From the NCBI GenBank assembly GCA_046292345.1, contig JBKBRC010000010.1, forward strand, positions 1 through 64,000: a stretch of 64,000 nt of DNA. The letters run 5' to 3'. The notes under the pieces were generated by a model, which was not told the DNA's origin, ran no database searches, and saw nothing but the letters and a program-made list of their open reading frames with translations. Shown here one piece after another: positions 27,645 to 35,170 of this stretch. Within the stretch, counting starts at the first letter, position 1; each line of letters opens with the position of its first letter. Position numbers and translations under genes: made by a program. The DNA is from JBKBRC01 sp046292345 (GTDB lineage Bacteria; Bacteroidota; Rhodothermia; Rhodothermales; Rubricoccaceae).

Positions 27645-30382
27645 CGCGCGAGCAGGAGGCGCCCGGTGTGCACGTGCGTCCCGGCGCGGAGGCGGTAAAC
27701 GTAGACGCCCGCCGCGAGCCCCTCGGGAGCCCACGTCGCGGTGTGCGCGCCGGCCGGCAGGAGCGCGTCTACGAGCGTGGCCACGCGCACGCCGGTCACG
27801 GTGAACACCTCGAGCACGACGTGCGACGCCGCTCCGAGCGCATAGCCGATCGCGGCCTCGGTGCGGAACGGGTTCGGACGCGCCGGCTGCACGGCGAGCG
27901 CGGGCACACCGGCCTCCTCCTCGGCCGACACGGACGCGACCTGGTACGTGACGGGTACCGTCTGCTCAGGCCGCGCGGGGTCGCTGGTTCGGATGAACAG
28001 GCGCGCCGTACGCGTGCCGGGCGTCTGCGCCGCCTCCGCGGGGAAGCGCAGGCGCAGCGGTGAGGTGCCGCCAGCAGGCGACGCCACACCGTAGGGCGTG
28101 CTCAGCCGAAGCCAGGAAAGCCCCAGATAGTCCGCGCGGATAGCCACGTCGTCCACGTCCAGGTAGTCCGTGCCGGCGCCCTGGTTACGGATGAACTGCA
28201 CCTGCGCCGGGCCGCCGCCGGCAAACGACCGCGTGGCCACCTCGGTCCCGTCCACGACGTAGCGCGCGAGCGCCGCGTCGGGGTCGAGCACGATTTCGTA
28301 GCGGTGGTAGACGCCGGCAGACACGCTGCGGTTGGCGCTCGTGTAGCTGCCCGTCGAGGGCTCGTAGGCGAACACGTTGCCGCCCGAGAACGCCCACCCG
28401 GCCACGATGCGGCCGCGCAGCCCCTCGCGGACGATCGCGAAGTAGGCCGGGCCGGTCAGGCTGCCGAGCGCCACCTGGGCCGAGACCGCGTAGCGCCCGG
28501 TCGGCCGCGCGCCGATGAACGGCGACAGCACGAACTGGGCGCCGCTCGCCGGCGGCGTGATGCGCAGGTGCTGCGTACCGACGGCCGGATTGGCCGCGAG
28601 CACGCTGAAGGGCGTCGAGACCGGCGTCGCCCACAGCCCGTGGCGCACGCTCGCGGACGGGACGAAGCCCTCGTCGGCTTCGAACGACGTCTCGAAGAGA
28701 GTCTGCGGTCCGTCCGAGAGGCGTTTGCCGGAGAAGCCGGCGAGCGGGTCGTGCCCGGCCGGCAGATAGGCGCGGGCAGCCAGGGCGGCCGTAAGCGCCG
28801 CGTCTTCGTCGGGCGGAGCGAGTGCGAGCGCCCCGGACGCCGCCGCCGAGCGCAGCGCGCCGCCGGGCGCGTCCGGACGCACATCCACGTCCCACATAAG
28901 CGCCGAGGGGCCGCTGTTCGAGACGGTGACGACGGCCTCGGTTTCGGCGCCGAAGGCGGCCGTGACCGAGACCGGCGCAACCGTGCTTGAAACGGGCGGA
29001 TCGGCCAGCGTCAGGCGATAGTTCGCCACCATGTAGCGGATCTCGCGCAGCGCACGCGCCGCGTCGGCCGGGCCGTAGAGCACGGCCGGATCGGACGTGC
29101 CCGTGGGGGCGCCGTTCCACGTGACCGACGGGTTCGAGAAGACGGGCGCGCGCGTGTCGCCGGGCCTCCCGTAGGACATGACCGAGTTGTAGGGCACGCC
29201 GTTGTCGCCCGTCCAGCGCCAGCCGACGGCATAAGGGAAGAGCCCCCCGGCCTCCCCGGAGGCGTTCGTGGGCTGATCCCGGCCATGGCCGAGGCCCATG
29301 TTGTGGCCGATCTCGTGCACGAGCGTGAAGCCGGTCGCCATCTGCTGCACGCGGTTGACCGAGAAGCCGTACTGCGGGCTGCCGCTCAGCGTGTTCAGAC
29401 GCCACGCGATCCCGCCGACGTCGCTGACGAGCGCGAAAAGTGCTACGAGATCGGCACCGTGCAGATCGCGTAGCTCGTGCACCTCGAGCATGAAGCCCTC
29501 CGCGTCCGGCCCGAACGGGTTGAACACGGGCGAGGCCGTCAGGCGCCGCAGGTGCCACGCAGACGAGGCCGTCGTGCCCCCGGGGTCGGGCGTGGCCTCG
29601 TCGTAATCCACCCGGTAGCTGTGCACGAGGCGGAGGCGGAGGCGGGCGTCGCTGTTGTCGAGGGCGAGCTGGGAGAGCCCGAGCGCCTGCGCGATCACGA
29701 CGTCGATGGCGCCGTAGCGGATGTCGTTCTGCGCCCACGTCGCTGCGGCGGGCGTGTAGGGGATCATGACGTCCACTGTGATCTCGTCAGGGACGTCGCC
29801 CGCACCGAGGGCCGGCGCAAACGGCACATGGACGCGGCTGTGGGCCGGCGCGCCCGGGGGGTGACCGTGTCCCTCGGCGCCGCAGAGAAGCTCGCCGAGC
29901 GCATCGGCCGGCACGCGCACGAACGCCGGCGCGTCGCCCGGCAGCAGGAAGAGCACATCCGGCCCATCGGTAAAGAAGCCCACGAGGCGGTCGCGGTGGC
30001 GCGTCACGACGGCGACCTCGCCGCTGGCATCGAGCGCCGTCGCTGTAGCCGTCTGCATGCCGGGCCGGTAGCGCGCCTCGCGCCGGATGCCGAACGTGCG
30101 CGCGGCGCCGGGCAACTCGAGACGTAGGGCCGCGCCCTCGGCGAGCGCCTTCGCGCCCTCGGCGAGCGCTTCCGCGCCGCCGGCCACGACGCGGTAGCGG
30201 GCCGTCTCGCCGGGGAGCGGATCGGCCACGGTTAGCGGCGCGGCGTCGGCGCGCAGCAGGAGCGGTGCTCCGGCCGGGACGTGCTGCGCGGCAGCGCCGG
30301 AGGCCGCGAGCGCTCGCAGCACGAGCACGAGCCCTGTGAAGGCGAAACAAAGTCGCGAAGAGAGACCACAGCGGAGCGACAT
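27641..30382 (-). CDS. Secreted reprolysin-like zinc metalloprotease with T9SS-type sorting domain
   Basis: The 913-residue protein has a signal peptide, a metzincin-type catalytic domain with the zinc motif HEIGHNMGLGH (about residues 356-366), a beta-sandwich region (SVTAAFGAETEAVVTVSNSG), and an extended region resembling a lectin/laminin-G-like or other carbohydrate-binding module (about 560-730). A C-terminal sorting domain of about 80 residues (PARPNPFRTEAAIGYAL ... GVYVYRLRAG) is typical of type IX secretion cargo. It should be exported and attached or released at the cell surface to digest protein. ATG 30382 is preferred; TTG 30403 gives a slightly longer signal peptide. It shares an ATGA overlap with the downstream lipoprotein gene. 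Confidence 0.88.
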   Translation of the reverse strand: MSLRCGLSSRLCFAFTGLVLVLRALAASGAAAQHVPAGAPLLLRADAAPLTVADPLPGETARYRVVAGGAEALAEGAKALAEGAALRLELPGAARTFGIRREARYRPGMQTATATALDASGEVAVVTRHRDRLVGFFTDGPDVLFLLPGDAPAFVRVPADALGELLCGAEGHGHPPGAPAHSRVHVPFAPALGAGDVPDEITVDVMIPYTPAAATWAQNDIRYGAIDVVIAQALGLSQLALDNSDARLRLRLVHSYRVDYDEATPDPGGTTASSAWHLRRLTASPVFNPFGPDAEGFMLEVHELRDLHGADLVALFALVSDVGGIAWRLNTLSGSPQYGFSVNRVQQMATGFTLVHEIGHNMGLGHGRDQPTNASGEAGGLFPYAVGWRWTGDNGVPYNSVMSYGRPGDTRAPVFSNPSVTWNGAPTGTSDPAVLYGPADAARALREIRYMVANYRLTLADPPVSSTVAPVSVTAAFGAETEAVVTVSNSGPSALMWDVDVRPDAPGGALRSAAASGALALAPPDEDAALTAALAARAYLPAGHDPLAGFSGKRLSDGPQTLFETSFEADEGFVPSASVRHGLWATPVSTPFSVLAANPAVGTQHLRITPPASGAQFVLSPFIGARPTGRYAVSAQVALGSLTGPAYFAIVREGLRGRIVAGWAFSGGNVFAYEPSTGSYTSANRSVSAGVYHRYEIVLDPDAALARYVVDGTEVATRSFAGGGPAQVQFIRNQGAGTDYLDVDDVAIRADYLGLSWLRLSTPYGVASPAGGTSPLRLRFPAEAAQTPGTRTARLFIRTSDPARPEQTVPVTYQVASVSAEEEAGVPALAVQPARPNPFRTEAAIGYALGAASHVVLEVFTVTGVRVATLVDALLPAGAHTATWAPEGLAAGVYVYRLRAGTHVHTGRLLLAR

Positions 30383-30416
30383 GGCGCGCACGGCCGATAT
30401 CAAAAAATGCAGCCTT

Positions 30417-30424
30417 CGAAGGTA
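30417..30424 (-). promoter_or_regulatory. Putative -7 element (TAccTTCG) for the metalloprotease gene
   Basis: TACCTTCG on the minus strand, 34 bases before ATG 30382. It lies beside the small palindrome ccttcgaagg. Confidence 0.4.
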
Positions 30425-30454
30425 GCATAGAGGCCGCCGCGTCCGCGCGCCGCG

Positions 30455-31105
30455 TCAGGCCGCCGTGAAATAGTCCTCGCCGGCCGAGGCGTGGAAGCGC
30501 AGCACGCCGGCGCGCGTGAGCAGCACGAGCGTCTTCGAGGCGCGCCACGGCGGCAGGTCGGCCAGGCGCGCGTAGGCCGCGCTCGTGATGCGCTCGTGGC
30601 GGTCGAGGTACTCGAGCAGGCGGCGCTCGGCGTCGCCGAACGTGAACTGGACGGGCTCGCCCGAGGCCTCGGCCCGCATCAGGCGCACGGCCTCGCGGCT
30701 GGCCTCGACCGACTGGTCGGCCACGCGCAGGAAGGCGGCGCGCGGCGGCGTGCGCCCGTTCTCGGGCGGCCACACGAGGAAGTGCGGCCGCGCGGCCGAG
30801 GCCGGCACGTCGACGACGAGCACCTCGCGGCGCCGCGAGACGCGCACAGACTCGATGCGCACCTCGACGGGCGGCTCGATGCGGGTCCGCAGAGCCTCCT
30901 CGAGCACGAACAATTCCTCGTCGGCATCCTTGAGCCCGACGAGCGTGCCGTCGTCGTCGACGCCGAGCAGGACGCGGCCGCCGGCCGTGTTGGCCAGCGC
31001 GATCACCTCACGCGCCAGGCGCTCGGCCCGCGGCATGCGGTGCTTGAACTCGAGGTGCGTGCCTTCGCCAAGGGCGACGAGGCGCTTGAGATCGTCGGCG
31101 GTCAT
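30455..31105 (-). CDS. AlbA_2 (Schlafen-like) domain protein
   Basis: The 216-residue protein begins with an AlbA_2/divergent-AAA-4 domain (about residues 10-125), marked by GEGTHLEFKHRMP near the start, EVIALANTAGGRVLLGVDDDGTLVG and a conserved ARPHFLVWPP strand. The last ~60 residues form a winged-helix-like segment (LLEYLDRHERITSAAYARLADLP), suggesting a DNA-binding regulator. AlbA_2 proteins occur both as regulators and in defence systems; nothing adjacent points to defence. It follows gpsA on the same strand after a repeat-filled 116-base spacer. Confidence 0.85.
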   Translation of the reverse strand: MTADDLKRLVALGEGTHLEFKHRMPRAERLAREVIALANTAGGRVLLGVDDDGTLVGLKDADEELFVLEEALRTRIEPPVEVRIESVRVSRRREVLVVDVPASAARPHFLVWPPENGRTPPRAAFLRVADQSVEASREAVRLMRAEASGEPVQFTFGDAERRLLEYLDRHERITSAAYARLADLPPWRASKTLVLLTRAGVLRFHASAGEDYFTAA

Positions 31106-31160
31106 GCGGCGCGGGCAGGCGGCTCAGACGGGCATGGGCAGTATGAGCGGGCGGGCGGCT

Positions 31161-31220
31161 CTCTGGCGAGAGGCACTCTGGCGAGAGGCACTCTGGCGAG
31201 ACGCGCTCCGGCGAGAGGCG
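31161..31220. repeat. 15-bp tandem repeat, 4 copies, between gpsA and the AlbA_2 gene
   Basis: Two perfect copies of ctctggcgagaggca and two diverged copies run directly up to the gpsA stop codon. A further degenerate unit (ctcaggc) supplies the stop itself. The spacer is non-coding. Confidence 0.9.
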
Positions 31221-31221
31221 C

Positions 31222-32256
31222 TCAGGCAAGGTGGGCCGCCTCGCGCTTGGGCTCGCGCGTCATCAGGTCGCCGACGGCGTCGGCCGGGCGCAGGCGGCCC
31301 GAGAGGATGGCCTGCACGGCGGTAGTGACAGGCATCTCGACGTCGTGCCGCGCGGCAAGTGCGCAGACGGACTCGGCCGTGTGCACACCCTCGACGACCA
31401 TCGTCATAGCGGCCTCGGCCTCGGCGCGCGTCCGGCCCGCGCCGATCATCTCGCCAAAGGCGCGGTTGCGGCTGTGGCGCGAGAAGCACGTCACGACGAG
31501 GTCGCCCAGACCAGCCAGGCCGGCGAACGTGTCGGGGCGCGCGCCCATGGCCAGCCCGAGGCGCGTGATCTCGGCCAGGCCGCGCGTGACGAGGGCGGCC
31601 TTGGCGTTGTCGCCCAGGCCGAGCCCGTCCCCCATGCCGGCCGCAAGCGCCATCACGTTCTTGACCGAGCCGGCGATCTCGACGCCCACAAGGTCCGGGT
31701 TGGCGTAGACGCGCAGGCTGGGTGTCATGAAGGCCGCCTGTACGGCCTCGGCGGCCGCCACGTCCGGCATGGCCACGACGACGCTCGTCGGCTGGCGTAG
31801 CGCGACCTCCTCGGCGTGGCTTGGCCCGTAGAGCACGCCCACGCGGCCGGGGTCGGCATCGGGGAGCACCTCGCGCAGCACGCCCGAGGCCGTCAGCAGC
31901 GTGCCCGTCTCGATGCCCTTGGCGACCGAGACGACGGTGTGCCCCGGCCCGACGCGCGCCGCGAGCGGCGCGATGGCCTTGCGCACGGCCTGGCTCGGCA
32001 CAGCGATCACCCACAGGCGCGCGTCCTCGGCCGCCTCCGCCAGGTCCGACGTAAAGCGCACCGACGGTGGCAGCTCGGCCGCAGGGAGGTAGCGCGTGTT
32101 GCGGCGCGTGCGGCGCAGCTCGTCGGCGAGGGCTTCGCGACGCGCCCACAGGCACACGTCGTGTCCGGCGCCGGCGAGGCTGTAGGTGAGCGCGGTCCCC
32201 CAGCTGCCCGCGCCGAAAACGGCGACGCGGGCGGGGCGGTCATGCAGTGCGTTCAT
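31222..32256 (-). CDS. gpsA: NAD(P)H-dependent glycerol-3-phosphate dehydrogenase
   Basis: The 344-residue cytoplasmic enzyme reduces dihydroxyacetone phosphate to sn-glycerol 3-phosphate for phospholipid synthesis. It shows the GAGSWGTAL dinucleotide motif at residues 15-23, the conserved GPSHAEEVA turn, the catalytic Lys in AGSVKNVMALAAGMGDGLGLGDNAKAAL, and the downstream AGLGDLVVTCFS motif. It follows purM by 64 bases on the same strand. ATG 32256 is the start that gives the standard short N-terminal lead. Confidence 0.97.
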   Translation of the reverse strand: MNALHDRPARVAVFGAGSWGTALTYSLAGAGHDVCLWARREALADELRRTRRNTRYLPAAELPPSVRFTSDLAEAAEDARLWVIAVPSQAVRKAIAPLAARVGPGHTVVSVAKGIETGTLLTASGVLREVLPDADPGRVGVLYGPSHAEEVALRQPTSVVVAMPDVAAAEAVQAAFMTPSLRVYANPDLVGVEIAGSVKNVMALAAGMGDGLGLGDNAKAALVTRGLAEITRLGLAMGARPDTFAGLAGLGDLVVTCFSRHSRNRAFGEMIGAGRTRAEAEAAMTMVVEGVHTAESVCALAARHDVEMPVTTAVQAILSGRLRPADAVGDLMTREPKREAAHLA

Positions 32257-32320
32257 GGAAGCTGTACGCCGGAAAGCCCCGCGGCGGTCCCGCCCGTGGC
32301 GGCGCCCCGCGCGCGGCGGC

Positions 32321-33322
32321 TCAGGCGGCCGCGATGCGGCCAATCTCGAAGGCGGGCTCGCCGAGCGCGCCCAGCACGGCGAGCGCGCGCGCGCGGCTCT
32401 CGGGCGGGACGACCGCCACGAGCCCCACGCCCAGGTTGAACGTGCGCCGCATGTCGTCCTCGGGCACCCCGCCGACCTCCTGGATCAGGCGGAAGATAGG
32501 CGGGCGGCCCCACGCGTCCCAGGCCACGTCTGGCACGAGCCCCTCGGGAAGGATGCGGCGCGTGTTGCCCTCGATGCCGCTGCCGGTCACGTGCGCAAAG
32601 CCGCGCGCCAGGCCCTCGGCCAGCAGCGCCTGGATGGCGTCGAGGTAGGAGCGGTGGACGGCCAGCAGCGCCTCGGCGACGGTCTGGCCGCCGAGCGCGT
32701 CCGGCGTGTCGTGGGCCACGAAGCGCTCGAAGAGCACCTTGCGCGCCAGCGAGTAGCCGTTCGTGTGCAGGCCCGTCGAGGGCAGGCCGAGCAGCAGGTC
32801 GCCCGGCGCGATGGCGCGGCCGTCCACGATCGCGTCGCGCTCGACGATGCCCACGATGGTGCCGGCCAGGTCATACTCGCCGGGCCGGTACAGGTCGGGC
32901 ATCTCGGCCGTCTCGCCGCCGATGAGCGCGCAGCCGTTGGCGCGGCAGGCGCGCGCGAAGCCGCGCACGACATCCTCGAAGACGGCCGGCCGGAGCGTGC
33001 CGGCGGCGAAGTAGTCCAGGAAGAAGAGCGGGCGGGCGCCGCAGACGGCGATGTCGTTGACGCAGTGGTTGACGAGGCACTCGCCCACGGTGTCGTGGCG
33101 GTCCACGCGCTGCGCCACCTTGAGCTTGGTCCCGACGCCGTCCATCGACGAGACGAGCACCGGCTCGCGGTAGTGGTCCTTGGCGAGCGCGAACAGCCCG
33201 CCGAAGGCGCCGATGTCGGTCAGCACGCCCGGCGTGAACGTCTCGCGCACGAGGCCCTTGATGCGGCGCACGGCCTCCTCGCCGGCGTCTATGTCTACTC
33301 CGGCGTCTTTGTAGGTCGTCAT
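32321..33322 (-). CDS. purM: Phosphoribosylformylglycinamidine cyclo-ligase
   Basis: The 333-residue enzyme performs the fifth step of purine synthesis, ATP-dependent closure of FGAM to AIR. It contains the family TTYKDAGVDIDAGEEAV start, the LVSSMDGVGTKLK motif, NHCVNDIAVCGARPLFFLDYFA, and GGETAEMPD. It is the first gene of a minus-strand run purM-gpsA-AlbA_2 and has a promoter-like TAtcTTGC 24 bases upstream. Confidence 0.97.
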   Translation of the reverse strand: MTTYKDAGVDIDAGEEAVRRIKGLVRETFTPGVLTDIGAFGGLFALAKDHYREPVLVSSMDGVGTKLKVAQRVDRHDTVGECLVNHCVNDIAVCGARPLFFLDYFAAGTLRPAVFEDVVRGFARACRANGCALIGGETAEMPDLYRPGEYDLAGTIVGIVERDAIVDGRAIAPGDLLLGLPSTGLHTNGYSLARKVLFERFVAHDTPDALGGQTVAEALLAVHRSYLDAIQALLAEGLARGFAHVTGSGIEGNTRRILPEGLVPDVAWDAWGRPPIFRLIQEVGGVPEDDMRRTFNLGVGLVAVVPPESRARALAVLGALGEPAFEIGRIAAA

Positions 33323-33345
33323 GGATGGAGCGGGCGGACGGGCGC

Positions 33346-33353
33346 GCAAGATA
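33346..33353 (-). promoter_or_regulatory. Putative -7 element (TAtcTTGC) for purM
   Basis: TATCTTGC on the minus strand, 23 bases before the purM ATG and just after the dps terminator. Confidence 0.45.
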
Positions 33354-33378
33354 CCCGGCCGCGGGGGCTCGCCGGATT

Positions 33379-33409
33379 AAAAAAGCCGGAGGGGACGACC
33401 CCTCCGGCT
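33379..33409 (-). terminator. Rho-independent terminator of dps
   Basis: On the minus strand an 11-bp perfect stem (agccggagggg/cccctccggct) with a 4-base loop is followed by six T. It lies about 40 bases after the dps stop and is the only canonical intrinsic terminator seen in the window. A second small palindrome (gacccggcaccgggtc, about 33424-33439) sits between it and dps. Confidence 0.9.
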
Positions 33410-33449
33410 CTTGGCGCCAGTCAGACCCGGCACCGGGTCGCGGCGTGCG

Positions 33450-34106
33450 TCAGTCCATCTCCTCGAGCACCGGGTCCTCCCGGAGGTCATCCTCCCGGGC
33501 TGTCAGCCCGACCTCGAGCGTGTCGGACTCGAGGAAGTGCTCGAGGTGATGCGCGCGGTCCTCGGCGTAGCGGAGCCACTTCTCGAGCAGGCTCTTCGTG
33601 CCGAAGTCTTCGTGCTCGAGCGCCGTCTTGATGCTCCGGCGCAGCTCGACGCAGACGCGGCGCTCGCACTCGATGTCGAGCTCGAGCATGTGGCGGACGC
33701 GGAACTGGCCCTCGGGCTCGTGCGCGATGTAGGCCAGCTTTTCCTGCTCGGCCGGGCTGCACGTCGGGATGCCGCCAAGCACCGTCAGGCGCTCCGCGAT
33801 CGCGTCGAAGTGCTCGTGGACCTGGTTGTAGTGCTCCTCGAGGAACAGGTGCAGGTCACGGAACTGCGGCCCGACGACGAGCCAGTGGTGCTTGTGGTAC
33901 TGGTGGTAAAGCACCGAGTACGAAGCGAGGTGGCGATCCAGGTGGGCGACGAGTTCCTTGCACGCTTCGGGCGAGAGCCCGACCGGGTTGCCCTCCATCT
34001 CGCCGAGCTTGCGCACGGGCTGCCGGCCCATGTGCGCTTTCTCGAGCGAGCCGGAGGCATCCTCGTGGAGGTGCGGATGGTCGTGGGTGCGCTTGCTGTC
34101 GGCCAT
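33450..34106 (-). CDS. dps: Dps-family ferritin-like DNA-binding protein
   Basis: The 218-residue protein has the four-helix Dps core with the ferroxidase ligands in HKHHWLVVGPQFRDLHLFLEEH (His, then Asp and Glu downstream). An extended His-rich N-terminal tail (THDHPHLHED) could bind metal or DNA, and the C-terminal tail is acidic. Dps forms dodecamers that oxidise and store iron and protect DNA during starvation or oxidative stress. It is longer than the usual ~160-170 residues because of both tails. A strong terminator follows. The gene upstream encodes an enoyl-CoA hydratase and is probably unrelated. Confidence 0.92.
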   Translation of the reverse strand: MADSKRTHDHPHLHEDASGSLEKAHMGRQPVRKLGEMEGNPVGLSPEACKELVAHLDRHLASYSVLYHQYHKHHWLVVGPQFRDLHLFLEEHYNQVHEHFDAIAERLTVLGGIPTCSPAEQEKLAYIAHEPEGQFRVRHMLELDIECERRVCVELRRSIKTALEHEDFGTKSLLEKWLRYAEDRAHHLEHFLESDTLEVGLTAREDDLREDPVLEEMD

Positions 34107-34207
34107 GGCGGAGAGGCGAAGGTCAGGTGGAAGGGAATCGAGGGGGTAAACCGCTGCCGGCCGGACGGGTTCGCCCTCCGGGGCGTCTTTACGCACGCTT
34201 TCCGCGT

Positions 34208-35014
34208 CTACGCTCCCTCTTCGCGCGCCGGCGAGGGTGCGCGCGCCTCCCACGGCGGGTCCCGCTTGTCGAGGAACGCCGCCACACCGGCGCGGCAGTC
34301 GTCGGTGGCCCGCGCGAGCGCGTTGACGCGCGCGGCGTAGGAGGCGCCCTCGGCGAGCCCCATGCCGGCCACGTCGGCCAGGAGGCGCTTGGTGAGCGCG
34401 ACCGCCGAGGCGCTCGTGCGCGCCGCGATCTCGTCGCAGAGCGCGTCCGTCTCGGCCTCGAGGTCGGCCGCGGGCACGGCGCGCGTGACGAGCCCGACGC
34501 GCGCGGCCTCGGCCGCCGTCACGAGGTGCCCGCGGAGCATCAGGTCGCGCAGCGCGGCCTCGCCGAGCTTGCGCCGCACGTAGACGGCCACGATGGCTGG
34601 CACGAAGCCGATGCGCACCTCGGTGAAGCCCAGCCGGGCGTCCGCGCTCGCGAGCGCGAAGTCGCACACGGCCGCCAGCCCGCAGCCGCCCGCGATGGCG
34701 TGCCCGTTGACGCGCGCCACGACCGGCTTCGGATGGCGGTAGACGGCGTCGAAGAGACCGGCCAGGCGCTCCGAGTCGGCCAGGTTGGCCTCGGCGGAGG
34801 CCGTCTGGAGTGCCTGGAGCGCGGCCAGGTCGGCGCCGGCCGAGAAAACGCTCCCGGCGCCCGTGAGCACGACGACGCGCACGGCCGCGTCGCGCGCGGC
34901 CGCGTCGAGCGCGGCGCGGAGCGCGTCCACGAGGCCGGCCGAGAGCGCGTTGCGGACCTCCGGGCGGTCCAGCGTGAGCGTGCGGACGGCGCCGCGCGTG
35001 TGGGTCTGAAGCAT
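34208..35014 (-). CDS. Enoyl-CoA hydratase/isomerase-family protein
   Basis: The 268-residue crotonase-fold protein shows the oxyanion-hole segments FSAGADLAAL and NGHAIAGGCGLAAVCDFALA, and the FTEVRIGFVPAIVAVYVRRKLGE region. That region resembles methylglutaconyl-CoA hydratase (LiuC) type members more than fatty-acid enoyl-CoA hydratases. It probably hydrates an enoyl-CoA in acyl or leucine degradation; the substrate is unproven. ATG 35014 gives a standard start. Confidence 0.88.
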   Translation of the reverse strand: MLQTHTRGAVRTLTLDRPEVRNALSAGLVDALRAALDAAARDAAVRVVVLTGAGSVFSAGADLAALQALQTASAEANLADSERLAGLFDAVYRHPKPVVARVNGHAIAGGCGLAAVCDFALASADARLGFTEVRIGFVPAIVAVYVRRKLGEAALRDLMLRGHLVTAAEAARVGLVTRAVPAADLEAETDALCDEIAARTSASAVALTKRLLADVAGMGLAEGASYAARVNALARATDDCRAGVAAFLDKRDPPWEARAPSPAREEGA

Positions 35015-35047
35015 GGCGGAACGGCGACGAGACGTGGAGCAGGGCTG

Positions 35048-35055
35048 CCAAGCTA
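35048..35055 (-). promoter_or_regulatory. Putative -7 element (TAgcTTGG) for the enoyl-CoA hydratase gene
   Basis: TAGCTTGG on the minus strand, 33 bases before the ATG, in the 156-base divergent spacer with the LptD gene. Confidence 0.35.
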
Positions 35056-35141
35056 ACCCCTGCCCCCCGCGCGGCCGGGCTGCGCGCCGCGTCTGGAAAT
35101 GCCGCACCCCACGTCCGGAGACGCCCCCTGACCCGAGGTTC

Positions 35142-35149
35142 TACCTTTG
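35142..35149 (+). promoter_or_regulatory. Putative -7 element (TAccTTTG) for lptD
   Basis: A perfect TAnnTTTG match 21 bases before the GTG start at 35171. Confidence 0.5.
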
Positions 35150-35170
35150 CGCTGAACCCGCCCGCCGCCC

